Shown here: positions 27,205 through 35,517 of the stretch, piece after piece
Layout of the letters: each line of letters begins with the position of its first letter
Numbering within the stretch: position 1 is the first letter of the stretch
Program-made: the position numbers and the translations under genes
The notes under the pieces: generated by a model
The model's input: the letters and a program-made list of their open reading frames with translations, nothing else
Told to the model about the DNA's origin: nothing
Database searches by the model: none
NCBI RefSeq assembly: GCF_000194155.1
Contig: NZ_GL877878.1
Coordinates: forward strand, 124,001 to 188,000
DNA from: Saccharopolyspora spinosa NRRL 18395
GTDB lineage: Bacteria; Actinomycetota; Actinomycetes; Mycobacteriales; Pseudonocardiaceae
Direction: 5' to 3'
DNA: 64,000 nt

Positions 27205-27304
27205 AGCCGAGGCGGCTGAAACCGCGCGAGCAATGCAATGATAATCGTTTTAAACAATTGGGAGAACGGTGGCCCTGCTTCCGAACTGCTCTGTCGCGGT
27301 GCGG

Positions 27305-27330
27305 GTGACAGGAAAGTCCCCATGCTGTCG
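27305..27330 (+). repeat. Interspersed repeat, degenerate copy
   Basis: GTGACAGGAAAGTCCCCATG (27305-27324) then CTGTCG. Two or three differences from the core. Confidence 0.75.
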
Positions 27331-27464
27331 CCCACTATGGCGGGTTGACGGTGGGTGGGGGGCGGTGTTGGTTTCGACGCCAGTTATGGCCTGACCGAAT
27401 GTCCGGTAAGGGGTCAGCGTTGAGGCCGACTGCATGGTGGGGCCGCTGCTCGCCGAGCGGGCCC

Positions 27465-28020
27465 GTCGGCCATCGAGATGGCGTCCGTGGCCAACGGCAC
27501 CGGGCTGATGCCGCAGGACGAAGGTCTGTTCTTCCCGCCCTGCGGCGTCGACGACCTGACCTGGCAACGGTGTTCCGGCCTGTAGAGATCGGCGGTCAGC
27601 TGACCCGCCGGGCACCGTCGAGATCGACTCCAGCCTACACCGCGACGGCACGGCTCGCTTTGCCGGTCGTAGCACATGATCGGCTCGAACTCGGCGTCAG
27701 CGTCGCTTCGGCGGCAGTGCGCGGCGAGGCGACCGGATGCCCGGCCAACTTCCGCGGTGGCGTGGTCTCGGTCGCCAAACGCGCGCTCAAGGCCGGGGAA
27801 ATCCTCGACGGTGCGGGCGGCTACCTGGTTTACGGCAGGCTCGCACCGGCTGGGGTGTCGCTGAAGTCGGGTGCGTTACCGATGGGGGTTGGCGCGTGGT
27901 TTCAAGCTGCGTAACGACGTTCCCGAAGGCGGCGTGCTCGGTTGGGACGACGTCGAAGTGGACGAAACGATGCTGGCAGTGCGGTTGCGGCGCGAGCTGG
28001 AACGGACAACGCGCGGCTGA
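27465..28020 (+). pseudogene. Decayed SAF-domain homoserine-dehydrogenase-like oxidoreductase
   Basis: Pieces of one protein occur in three frames in the right order: MASVANGTGLMPQDEGLFFP then PCGVDDL (27480-27560); a segment with GTVEIDSSLHRDGTARFAG (27615-27670); VSVAKRALKAGEILDGAGGY then LVYGRL (27770-27845); and RNDVPEGGVLGWDDVEVDET to the stop at 28018-28020. This is the C-terminal part of the Gfo/Idh-like NAD(P)-dependent oxidoreductases that end in a SAF domain. At least two frame changes and in-frame stops make it a relic. It sits just ahead of a FadR-type regulator, perhaps its former regulator. Confidence 0.65.
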
Positions 28021-28091
28021 CGCCGGACAGCGGCGGGCGTCGCCCGTAAGGTAGAGCGGTCGAGCATCACTGCTGGAGGTCGAGTAGAAGC

Positions 28092-28847
28092 ATGAGTTCC
28101 GCGAGCCAGAGCTCATGGGAGCCGGTGCGCAAGGTCCGCACTTACGAGCAGGTCATGGCGCAGATCGAGCAGCGCATGCTGGAGGGGCTGCTCGCACCAG
28201 GCGACCGGCTGCCCAGCGAACGTGAACTCTCGCAGCTCCTCGGCGTCAGCCGCCCGTCGCTGCGCGAGGCGCTGCGCGTGCTGGAAGCGCTTGGCATTGT
28301 CGAAGTTCGGCCCGGCCGCGGTCCCGAAGGCGGGACAATGTTCGTCGGTCGTCCCGGCGACGGCTTCGCGATCCTGTTGAAGATGCAGTTGGCGCTCGGG
28401 CATTTTAGCGACACCGACGTCCTCCGCACCCGGCTGATGCTGGAGGAGTGGGCGGTCGCCGACGCGGCGCGCAACGCAACCCACGAGGACCACGAGGCGT
28501 TGCGAGGCATCCTGGACCGGATGGACGCGCCGGAGCTCACCGCCCGGGACTTCAACCGGCTGGACACCGAATTCCACGTGCGGGTCGCGGAATCCACCGG
28601 GAACTCGCTGGCCTCCTACCTGATGAGCTCGCTGCGCGCCGCTATCCAACGCCAGATGATCGACGTGTACGAGCAGCTGGCGGACTGGCGCGAGACCGCG
28701 AGGGCGGTGCGCGCCGAGCACCGGGAGATCCTGCGGGCCGTCGAGGAGCACGACGTGCCGCGGGCCATCGAACTCGTCTGCGGCCACATCAACGACTTCT
28801 ACGAGCTCGGCTCGTTCTCCGATGGAGCCGCCGAGCGCGATCATTGA
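28092..28847 (+). CDS. FadR-family GntR transcriptional regulator
   Basis: A 251-residue regulator. The winged helix-turn-helix (about 15-80) contains LLAPGDRLPSERELSQLLGV then SRPSLREALRVLEALG, the GntR signature. The C-terminal FCD domain has metal-site residues in order: FNRLDTEFHVRVAE, RAEHREIL and CGHINDFY. Such regulators bind carboxylates. An intact target is not adjacent; the oxidoreductase relic upstream may have been one. GGAGG lies 12 bases before the ATG. Confidence 0.92.
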   Translation: MSSASQSSWEPVRKVRTYEQVMAQIEQRMLEGLLAPGDRLPSERELSQLLGVSRPSLREALRVLEALGIVEVRPGRGPEGGTMFVGRPGDGFAILLKMQLALGHFSDTDVLRTRLMLEEWAVADAARNATHEDHEALRGILDRMDAPELTARDFNRLDTEFHVRVAESTGNSLASYLMSSLRAAIQRQMIDVYEQLADWRETARAVRAEHREILRAVEEHDVPRAIELVCGHINDFYELGSFSDGAAERDH

Positions 28848-28956
28848 CCGCAAGCCCACCACGTGCCGGAGCTGTTCAACCCGAGAATTTCGGCGTCACC
28901 TGGCGCATTTCGGCTTCGGAGCTGTTGGGCAGCGATTCGCCTTCTGCGGGCGGGGT

Positions 28957-28980
28957 GGAGCATGGGAACCTTCCTGTCGC
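28957..28980 (-). repeat. Interspersed repeat, single copy between convergent genes
   Basis: GGAGCATGGGAACCTTCCTG (28957-28976) then TCGC, a near-consensus copy in the 234-base gap between the convergent FadR-type and MarR genes. The rest of the gap shows nothing else. Confidence 0.88.
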
Positions 28981-29081
28981 CTAACGTGATCCCCGGCAAG
29001 TGGAACCTGTTCGGCACCCCGCCTCAACCGGGAAGCTGAACCAGCGGAGCAGGACCCGAACGAGTCCGAAGTGGACGATGC

Positions 29082-29639
29082 TCACCCCGCGGGCTCGTCC
29101 GGGGGCCGTTCGACGAGCGATTGTTCGAGCTTGGCGAGGAATCCGGTGAGGGACGCGCGTTCGGCCGCGCCGAGTGCGCTGATCAGCTGCGATTCGTGTT
29201 CGAGCAGCTCTCGCACGGTGGCTTCGATGAGGCGGTGACCGGCGTCGGTCAGCCGGACGGCCACCGCTCGGCGCGATGCTGTCGACGGTGCTCTGGCGAC
29301 CAGCCCGGCCTGTTCGGCCCGGGCGATGCGCTGGGAGACCGCGCCGGGGGTGACCAGCGTTCGGCGGGTGATCTCGCGGGTGGTGAGTTCGTACGGCGGC
29401 CCGGCGCGGCGGATCACGCTGAGCAGGTCCAGCGTGGACGGATCGATCCCGAGCCTGTTCAGGGTGCGCCGCCGGTCGTCGGCGAGGACCTTCGCGATGC
29501 GCCAGATCGGGGTGATGACCTCGATGGATTCCGTGTTCACGCCGGGGAGTTCGCGTTGCCAGGCAGTGGCGATGTCCGCCGCCGGCCACGTGGAGCTCGA
29601 AGCGAGTGGATAACCCTCGCCGCCTGAACCGTTGGACAT
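29082..29639 (-). CDS. MarR-family transcriptional regulator
   Basis: A 185-residue regulator with the MarR winged helix (about 70-140): LDLLSVIRRAGPPYELTTRE, then ITRRTLVTPGAVSQRIARAE and the wing LVARAPSTASRRAVAVRLTD. GGGAGGTTTGCCG precedes the ATG at 29639. It is divergent from a short-chain dehydrogenase with 55 bases between starts, which contain a near-perfect 24-bp palindrome. Likely represses both genes and responds to the dehydrogenase substrate or a related phenolic ligand. Confidence 0.93.
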   Translation of the reverse strand: MSNGSGGEGYPLASSSTWPAADIATAWQRELPGVNTESIEVITPIWRIAKVLADDRRRTLNRLGIDPSTLDLLSVIRRAGPPYELTTREITRRTLVTPGAVSQRIARAEQAGLVARAPSTASRRAVAVRLTDAGHRLIEATVRELLEHESQLISALGAAERASLTGFLAKLEQSLVERPPDEPAG

Positions 29640-29654
29640 CGGCAAACCTCCCAC

Positions 29655-29678
29655 GATACATTTAGCGCTAAACGTATC
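29655..29678. promoter_or_regulatory. MarR-type operator palindrome
   Basis: Halves GATACATTTAGC and GCTAAACGTATC form a 24-bp palindrome with one mismatched pair. It lies 15 bases upstream of both starts (MarR at 29639, SDR at 29695), overlapping where the divergent promoters must be. Confidence 0.8.
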
Positions 29679-29694
29679 AGTTTGGGAGGCAACA

Positions 29695-30417
29695 GTGAAC
29701 CGCATCGTGCTGGTAACCGGTGGCGGCAGCGGAATCGGCAAGGCCGTGGCGGCAAGATTCCGCGCCGACGGGGACACCGTGATCATCACCGGCCGCAACC
29801 CGGAACGGCTGGCGGCCACGGCGGCCGAGCTCGACGTCCGCTCGATCGCCTGCGATGCGGCCGATCCCCGGCAGGTGGCAGACCTGGCCGCTGAACTCGG
29901 GGAACACCTCGACGTGCTCGTCAACATGGCCGGCGGCAACACCGACCTCCAGCGGTCCGGGGAACCGGCGGACCTGGAGCAGGTGAAGGACGCGTGGCGC
30001 GCGAACCTGGACGCCAACCTGCTCAGCGCGGTACTCACCACGACGGCCGTGCTCTGCAAGCTGCGGCCGGGCGGCACCATCATCAACGTCGGATCCATCG
30101 GCGCCGAAAACGCCTCGACCTCCTACGGCGCGGCGAAGGCGGCGCTGGCGGCCTGGAACGCCGGCCTATCCGCGCAGATCGGCCCGAAGGGCCTGACTGC
30201 CAACCTGATCGCTCCCGGCTACATCGAGGAAACCGAGTTCTTCCACGGGCAGCTCAGCGAACAACGCCGAACGGAGCTGATCGACGCGACCCACAACGGG
30301 CGGCCGGGTCGCCCGGGCGACATCGCCGGTACCGCGCATTTCCTGGCATCCGAGGGCGCGAGCCACCTCACGGGCCAGACCCTGCACGTGAACGGCGGCG
30401 CCCACACCACCCGATGA
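29695..30417 (+). CDS. SDR-family oxidoreductase
   Basis: A 240-residue short-chain dehydrogenase/reductase. The cofactor motif is TGGGSGIGKA (about 9-18), with NMAGG near 80, catalytic Ser in NVGSIG (about 134) and YGAAK (Tyr about 144, Lys about 148). GGGAGGCAACA precedes the GTG at 29695. Expression is probably controlled by the divergent MarR protein through the intergenic palindrome. A hairpin follows the stop. The substrate is not predictable. Confidence 0.93.
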   Translation: MNRIVLVTGGGSGIGKAVAARFRADGDTVIITGRNPERLAATAAELDVRSIACDAADPRQVADLAAELGEHLDVLVNMAGGNTDLQRSGEPADLEQVKDAWRANLDANLLSAVLTTTAVLCKLRPGGTIINVGSIGAENASTSYGAAKAALAAWNAGLSAQIGPKGLTANLIAPGYIEETEFFHGQLSEQRRTELIDATHNGRPGRPGDIAGTAHFLASEGASHLTGQTLHVNGGAHTTR

Positions 30418-30425
30418 CGGGACGA

Positions 30426-30459
30426 ATCAGCCCCCCGCCGAACCTGCCAAGGGGCTGAT
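30426..30459 (+). terminator. Hairpin terminator of the SDR gene
   Basis: A 9-bp perfect stem, ATCAGCCCC (30426-30434) with GGGGCTGAT (30451-30459), 9 bases after the SDR stop. Only a weak T-rich tail (CTCTATG). Confidence 0.65.
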
Positions 30460-30507
30460 CTCTATGCGCCGGTATGCCCTCCGATTCCAGGCCGGACACT
30501 GCGGAAG

Positions 30508-30880
30508 TCAGGAGCGGCGGCGTGCGAAAAGGACCGCTTGCGGACGATTCTCATCCGGGACGAGCAGCTTTTGGGCCTCCGCCATGAATCCGGCGTCCCG
30601 CAGCCAGGTTGCCACCTGGTCCGGCTGGCGGCGGAGGACGTGGACTTTCATCGGGTGGCCGCCATAGCCCTCCGTCCTTCAGTCGCGACTCGTCGACATG
30701 AAAAAGGAGCTGGAGCGGTCCGCCTGGCCCGCAGCCGATATCCGCGGCTGGTCCGCCGCTGACGGCTCGCACGCTGTCGGCGAACAACGCCAGAACTGCC
30801 CGAAGGTACTGGTCACCGGCGATGGCAGCGCATGACGGGAAATGGCCGAAAAGCAGATCCGCCCCTGAGCGCATTCTGCT
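30508..30880 (-). pseudogene. Decayed class I SAM-dependent methyltransferase
   Basis: On the minus strand, pieces in two or three frames occur in the family order: LRAVLALFADSVRAV, then ADIGCGPGG (motif I for SAM binding), PLQLLFHVDESRLKDGG, and HPMKVHVLRRQPDQVATWLR, DAGFMAEAQKLLVPDENRPQ ending LFARRRS and stop at 30508. The N-terminus is missing and the tRNA terminator abuts the 5' side. Confidence 0.65.
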
Positions 30881-30897
30881 TGCTCAGGGGCGGATCT
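30855..30897 (-). terminator. Terminator of the tRNA-Arg gene
   Basis: A perfect 16-bp stem (30855-30870 with 30882-30897, arm AGATCCGCCCCTGAGC) and an 11-base loop, followed on the minus strand by GCTTTTC. It lies 17 bases past the tRNA 3' end. Confidence 0.88.
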
Positions 30898-30913
30898 CAT
30901 TGGTAACGCATTG

Positions 30914-30986
30914 CGCCCTCGACAGGACTCGAACCTGTGACACCTGCCTCCGGAGGGCAGTGCTCTATCCGCTGAGCTACGAGGGC
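30914..30986 (-). tRNA. tRNA-Arg (anticodon CCG)
   Basis: The minus strand folds into a full cloverleaf: acceptor GCCCTCG with CGAGGGC, D stem GCTC/GAGC, anticodon stem CTGCC/GGCAG around loop CTCCGGA (anticodon CCG, reading CGG), and T stem ACAGG/CCTGT with TTCGAAT. Discriminator G; the CCA end is not encoded. CGG is a heavily used Arg codon in this GC-rich genome. Confidence 0.97.
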
Positions 30987-31150
30987 TTGTCGCTGCGGAC
31001 GATCGTTAGCTTAGCGCACCCGGCAGATCCCCTTCGATGGGGGTCGGATCGCCCCTCCTTGCGTCCGAACGGGTGGGACCCGGATACTTGACTCGTGCAT
31101 TCATGCATACTTCACTATGTATCTGAGGGGCGGCGTGAGGAGGACGGTCG

Positions 31151-32068
31151 ATGGGTCAGGGGCATGGGCACGGCTCGGCCGCCGATGCGGTCAGCGCATC
31201 CGGTCGTTACCTGCGGCGGTTGGTCGCGTCGTTCGCGATCCTGCTCGCGTTCTTCGTCATTGAAGCGCTGGTCGGCTTCCTCACCTCGTCGCTGGCGCTG
31301 CTCTCCGACGCCGGGCACATGCTCACCGACGTGCTCGGGGTCGGCATGGCGCTGGCCGCGATCACCGCGGCGCGCCGACCGGTCGGGGACAAGCGGACCT
31401 TTGGCCTCTACCGCATGGAGGTGCTGGCCGCGCTCGCGAACGCCGTGCTGCTGTTCGGCGTCGCCGGCTACATCCTCTACGAGTCCATCGCCCGGTTCCA
31501 GTCGCCGCCGGAGGTCGCCGGCCTGCCGATGATGCTGACCGCCGCCGCCGGACTGGTCGCCAACCTGGTGGTGTTCGCGCTGCTGCGGCAGGGCGCCAAC
31601 GAGAGCCTGAACGTGCGAGGCGCCTACCTCGAAGTGCTCGCGGACACCATCGGTTCCGTCGGCGTGCTGATCGGTGGCGCCGTGACCTGGGCGTTCGGCT
31701 GGTACCTGGCCGACCCGATCGTCGCCGTCTCCGTCGGCCTGTTCGTGCTGCCGCGAACCTGGAAGCTTGCCCGGCAGGCGCTACGGATCCTCGTCCAGCA
31801 AGCGCCCGAGGGCATGGACGTGCAGGAGCTGCGGGCCGAACTCGCCGCGCTGCCATCCGTCACCGAGGTGCACGACCTGCACGTGTGGACCCTCACCTCG
31901 GGGATGGAGGTCGCCTCGGCCCACCTCACCACCGGGGCCGGCGCCGACCACGGCGGCGTGCTGGTCGCGGCGCAGCGACTCCTGGCCGAGCGCTACCAGA
32001 TCGACCACGCGACCCTGCAGGTCGAACCCGCGGAATGCGCCAAACGCTGCCAAGCCCTGACCTGGTGA
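31151..32068 (+). CDS. Cation diffusion facilitator (CzcD-like metal exporter)
   Basis: A 305-residue CDF transporter. Helix 2 carries SLALLSDAGHMLTDVLGVGM (metal site A residues Asp and His); helix 5 has YLEVLADTIGSVGVLIGG (second Asp). Six helices are followed by a C-terminal cytoplasmic metallochaperone-like domain, VQELRAELAALPSVTEVHDL then HVWTL. It exports Zn2+, Co2+ or Cd2+ in exchange for protons. ATG follows GAGGAGGACGGTCG. The upstream 60 bases hold short dyads (ATGCAT; ATAC...GTAT) that could bind a metal sensor, but none is encoded beside it. Confidence 0.93.
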   Translation: MGQGHGHGSAADAVSASGRYLRRLVASFAILLAFFVIEALVGFLTSSLALLSDAGHMLTDVLGVGMALAAITAARRPVGDKRTFGLYRMEVLAALANAVLLFGVAGYILYESIARFQSPPEVAGLPMMLTAAAGLVANLVVFALLRQGANESLNVRGAYLEVLADTIGSVGVLIGGAVTWAFGWYLADPIVAVSVGLFVLPRTWKLARQALRILVQQAPEGMDVQELRAELAALPSVTEVHDLHVWTLTSGMEVASAHLTTGAGADHGGVLVAAQRLLAERYQIDHATLQVEPAECAKRCQALTW

Positions 32069-32080
32069 TCGCCGCCCGGT

Positions 32081-32107
32081 GGTGACAGGAAGGTTCCCAT
32101 GCTCGCG
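32081..32107 (+). repeat. Interspersed repeat, consensus copy between convergent genes
   Basis: GGTGACAGGAAGGTTCCCAT (32081-32100) then GCTCGCG, filling the 39-base gap between the convergent CDF and DUF305 stops. Confidence 0.9.
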
Positions 32108-32779
32108 TCAGCGCAGCGGTCGGGCGCCTCGTTCGGAGAGCATGGAGCGCATCAGGTCGCTCTCGCTGCGCTGCGAGCCGAGCATGTTCTTCGCCAGCTC
32201 GCGCACCGCCGGCAGCGCCGCGTGCGTCGCGCCGTAGTCGGCCATCGGGGCGCCGCCCTCGTGGTGGCGCAGCATCAGTTGCAGGAAGTAGACGTCGAAC
32301 TCCGGGCCGCGCAGCGACTGCAGCCGGGACATCTCCGCACTGGTGGCCATGCCGGGCATCAGCCCTCCCGAGGACGCCCCGGCCGCCGCGGGAGCGGTGT
32401 GGTCGTGGCCACCGTCCGCCGTCATCCACGTCATCAGCGGGCCGACGGCCTGCGCGGGCTCGCCCCACAGGCTGAGCCAGCCCTGCATCCGGCCGATCTG
32501 ATCGCGCTGGTTGGTTTCGATGTCGAACGCCAGCTGCCGCACGGCGACGTCGGCGGCGCGCTCGCGCGCGAGCGTCGCCATAGTCACCGCCTGCTGGTGG
32601 TGCACCGACATGTCCTGCGCGAACCCGACGTCGACCGCTGTCGGCTTCGGTTCGGCGCTGTCGAAGGACGGCACCCGGATCAGCAGACCAAGCGCCGCCC
32701 CGAGCATTAGCAGGGCGACCGCGGCCGCGACGGCCACGAAGATGCGGGCCACGAGCGGCCGCCGCGCTTCAGCCGACAC
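32108..32779 (-). CDS. DUF305 membrane-anchored protein
   Basis: A 223-residue protein with one N-terminal helix (IFVAVAAAVALLMLGAALGL) and an exported DUF305 domain. It has the paired His-rich motifs of this ferritin-like family: DMSVHHQQAVTMA (about 56-68) and LMLRHHEGGAPMA (about 178), with AEMSRLQ between them. DUF305 proteins are often found with copper or other metal handling genes, though the role is unproven. The GTG start lies 4 bases after the stop of the DUF3105 gene, so the two are one operon. Confidence 0.93.
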   Translation of the reverse strand: MSAEARRPLVARIFVAVAAAVALLMLGAALGLLIRVPSFDSAEPKPTAVDVGFAQDMSVHHQQAVTMATLARERAADVAVRQLAFDIETNQRDQIGRMQGWLSLWGEPAQAVGPLMTWMTADGGHDHTAPAAAGASSGGLMPGMATSAEMSRLQSLRGPEFDVYFLQLMLRHHEGGAPMADYGATHAALPAVRELAKNMLGSQRSESDLMRSMLSERGARPLR

Positions 32780-32782
32780 TGC

Positions 32783-33575
32783 TCACTGACCCATCTTCTC
32801 GCCGGAACCCTGGGAGGAGCCGCGGCCGTCCATCGGGACCGCGTCCGGGCCAGGCGGGGTCCCGTCGAACTTCGGCGGGTTGTTCGTGTCGAACGCGCCC
32901 GGGTAGGCCTGGCAGGAGCCGCCGACCTCCGGGTAGACGCCGTTGTTGTTCAACCGCAGCGCGGTGATGAACTGGTCGATGCGCTGGTCGTCGGCGCGGT
33001 CGACCTTGAGCTGGTGGCCCCACGACTGCAACGAGATCGCGCTGTCCAGACCCGGGTACGGCGACATCGTCGTGCGTGTAGGGCTTGCCGTCCACGCGGG
33101 CCTTGAGCCGCTCCAGGCCCGGCTCGTCGACTTTGTCCGGGTTGTAGGCGATCCACACCGCCCCGTGCTCCAGCGAGTGGACCATGTTCTCGGTGCGCAC
33201 CGCCTCCGGGTAGACCACGCCGGTGCAGTCGGCCCAGATCCCGTCGTGCGGGCCGCCGAACGGCGGGCTGTGGTCGTAGGCCACCCGCTGCGCGGGGGTG
33301 ACGTGCATCTGGCCCGGGTAGTCGACGACGGTGACGCCGGGGATCGCTTTCGACGGGTCCGGGTTCTGCGGCGACGGCTTGAACGCCTCGGTCGCCTTCT
33401 CCGCCTCGGCCTGGGCCTGCCGGACGGTTTCCTGCCCGGACCACCGGGAGTACGCGTAGCCGAAGATCACGGCCGCGAACACCGCCACGACGGTGACGCC
33501 GGAGATCAGCATCCAGGGGACCGACCGCTGGTGCACCACGGCGCCGCGCACCGCTTTGTTCTTCCTGTTCGCCAT
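32783..33575 (-). CDS. DUF3105 membrane protein, apparent frameshift
   Basis: The N-terminal frame (ATG 33575) encodes MANRKNKAVRG, one helix (WMLISGVTVVAVFAAVIFGY) and most of a DUF3105 domain: DYPGQMHVTPAQRVAYDHSP, then VHSLEHGAVWIAYNPD and DGKPYT. The rest of the domain, MSPYPGLDSAISLQSWGHQL to EKMGQ and a stop at 32783, lies in the next frame. The switch is at about 33064-33076, where one extra base seems to be present. Both halves are well conserved in appearance and the downstream gene is intact. I therefore suspect either a base-calling error or a very recent mutation. Combined length is about 264 residues. Confidence 0.75.
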
Positions 33576-33774
33576 GCTGTTCGCAAACCTCGTCTCGACA
33601 AGAACCACCGGGGGGATCCGGCCCGTCAGTGTAGAGATTGCGGGCGCTTCGGGTGGCCGTGCGTCCGATGCTCGCCACCAAGTTCTCACATTAGAGTGAC
33701 GAGTCGGTCACATGGCGTGGCGTGTCCGGTCTCGCCGTGCCCAACCCGTTGGCTGAGCAGCGAGGACACATCCT

Positions 33775-33788
33775 TAGACTGCATAGGG
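33775..33788 (+). promoter_or_regulatory. Probable -10 box of a leaderless argS transcript
   Basis: TAGACT at 33775-33780 fits the actinobacterial -10 consensus TANNNT and ends 7 bases before the GTG start. Transcription would begin at or next to the start codon, and no Shine-Dalgarno is present. No convincing -35 box. Confidence 0.55.
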
Positions 33789-35449
33789 TGACTCCCGCCG
33801 CGCTCGCAGAACTGGTCCGCAACACCGCTGTCGAGGTCCTCACCACCAGGGACCTGGACACTTCCGTCCTGCCGGAGGCGGTGACGGTCGAGCGACCCCG
33901 CAACCCGGAGCACGGCGACTATGCGACCAACCTGGCCATGCAGGTCGCCAAGAAGGTCGGCGTTTCGCCGCGGGATCTCGCCGGCTGGCTGGCCGAGGCG
34001 CTGACCGGGCAGGACGCCATCGACTCCGTGGACGTCGCCGGGCCGGGCTTCCTCAACCTGCGGCTGGCCGCCGACGCGCAGGGCCAGATCGTGCGCGAGG
34101 TGCTGAACGGCTCCGCCGCCTACGGCCGCGGCGACCTGTACACCGCGCTGAAGGTCAACCTGGAGTTCGTCTCGGCCAACCCGACCGGCCCGATCCACCT
34201 GGGCGGCACCCGGTGGGCGGCGGTCGGCGACGCGCTCGGCCGCGTGCTGGCCGCGCAGGGCGCCGAGGTGACCCGCGAGTACTACTTCAACGACGCCGGC
34301 GCGCAGATCGACCGGTTCGTCCGGTCCCTGGTCGCCGTTGCGAAGGGCGAGCCCGCCCCGGAGGACGGCTACGGTGGCGACTACATCGCTGACATCGCCG
34401 CGGCCGTGCTCAAGGCCGAGCCGAACGCCATTGAGCTGCCCGAAGCGGAGCGCAATGAGACGTTCCGCCGCATCGGCGTCGGGCTGATGTTCGACGAGAT
34501 CAAGCAGAGCCTGCACGAGTTCGGCGCCGACTTCGACGTGTTCTTCCACGAGGACTCGCTGCACACCTCCGGCGCGGTCGCCGAGTGCGTCGAGGAGCTC
34601 AAGAAGTCCGGTCACGTGTACTTCTCCGACGGCGCCTGGTGGCTGCGCTCCACCGAGTACGGCGACGACAAGGACCGGGTGCTGATCAAGAGCGACGGCG
34701 CGCCCGCCTACATCGCCGGCGACGTCGCCTATCTGCGGGACAAGCGCCGGCGCGGTTTCGACCTGTGCATCTACATGCTGGGCGCCGACCACCACGGCTA
34801 CATCGCCCGGCTGAAGGCGGCGGCCGCGGCGCTGGGCGACGACCCCGCCGTCGTCGAGGTCCTCATCGGGCAGATGGTGAACCTGGTGCGCGACGGTGAG
34901 GCGGTGCGGATGAGCAAGCGCGCGGGCACCGTCGTGACCCTGGAGGACCTCGTCGAGGCCGTCGGCGTGGACGCGGCCCGATACTCGCTGATCCGGTCCT
35001 CCGCGGACTCCGCGGTCGACATCGACCTGGACCTGATCAGCAAGCGCACCAACGAGAACCCGGTCTTCTACGTGCAGTACGCGCACGCCAGGCTGGCCTC
35101 GCTGCAGCGCAACGCCGCCTCGCTCGGCATCGAGCGGGGCTCGGTGGACGACGCCGACCTGTCGCTGCTCACCCACGAACGTGAGGGCGACCTGATCCGC
35201 ACCCTGGGTGAATTCCCGCGCGTGGTGCGCTCGGCCGCCCAGCTGCGGGAACCGCACCGGGTGGCCCGCTACCTGGAAGACGTGGCCGCCGCGTACCACA
35301 AGTTCTACGACGCGTGCCGCGTGCTGCAGCCCGGTGACGACCAGGCGAGCCCGTTGACCATCGCGCGGCTGCAGCTGTGCGAGGCGACCCGCCAGGTCCT
35401 CGCCAACGGCCTCGGCCTTCTCGGGGTCAGCGCCCCCGAGAAGATGTAG
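33788..35449 (+). CDS. argS: Arginyl-tRNA synthetase
   Basis: A 553-residue class I synthetase that charges tRNA-Arg. The N-terminal Add-1 domain starts [24 protein letters not shown] (about 130) is the HIGH-like ATP site and [10 protein letters not shown] (about 373) the KMSKS-like loop. The C-terminal anticodon-binding domain ends APEKM. GTG at 33788 is chosen from the family N-terminus; an in-frame ATG at 33722 would add 22 residues without similarity. It starts the run argS-lysA-hom-thrC-thrB. Confidence 0.97.
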   Translation: MTPAALAELVRNTAVEVLTTRDLDTSVLPEAVTVERPRNPEHGDYATNLAMQVAKKVGVSPRDLAGWLAEALTGQDAIDSVDVAGPGFLNLRLAADAQGQIVREVLNGSAAYGRGDLYTALKVNLEFVSANPTGPIHLGGTRWAAVGDALGRVLAAQGAEVTREYYFNDAGAQIDRFVRSLVAVAKGEPAPEDGYGGDYIADIAAAVLKAEPNAIELPEAERNETFRRIGVGLMFDEIKQSLHEFGADFDVFFHEDSLHTSGAVAECVEELKKSGHVYFSDGAWWLRSTEYGDDKDRVLIKSDGAPAYIAGDVAYLRDKRRRGFDLCIYMLGADHHGYIARLKAAAAALGDDPAVVEVLIGQMVNLVRDGEAVRMSKRAGTVVTLEDLVEAVGVDAARYSLIRSSADSAVDIDLDLISKRTNENPVFYVQYAHARLASLQRNAASLGIERGSVDDADLSLLTHEREGDLIRTLGEFPRVVRSAAQLREPHRVARYLEDVAAAYHKFYDACRVLQPGDDQASPLTIARLQLCEATRQVLANGLGLLGVSAPEKM

Positions 35450-35517
35450 GGCGCTGACGCGAGCCGATGTACGCAACAACGGCCTGTCCAGCGGCAGGCC
35501 GCGCGAAGGAGTTGTAA

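Larger units (their letters stand above)
26837..27464. other. Gene-poor stretch with two degenerate repeats
   Basis: About 630 bases without an intact gene. Contains an AT-rich patch around 27238-27260 (TGATAATCGTTTTAAAC) and two repeat copies, listed separately. It is upstream of the monooxygenase relic on the minus strand and may include its old promoter. Confidence 0.5.

Noticed and set aside
27676-27864. Alternative short ORFs in the SAF-oxidoreductase region
   Set aside because: They are other frames of the same relic and show no independent coding signal.
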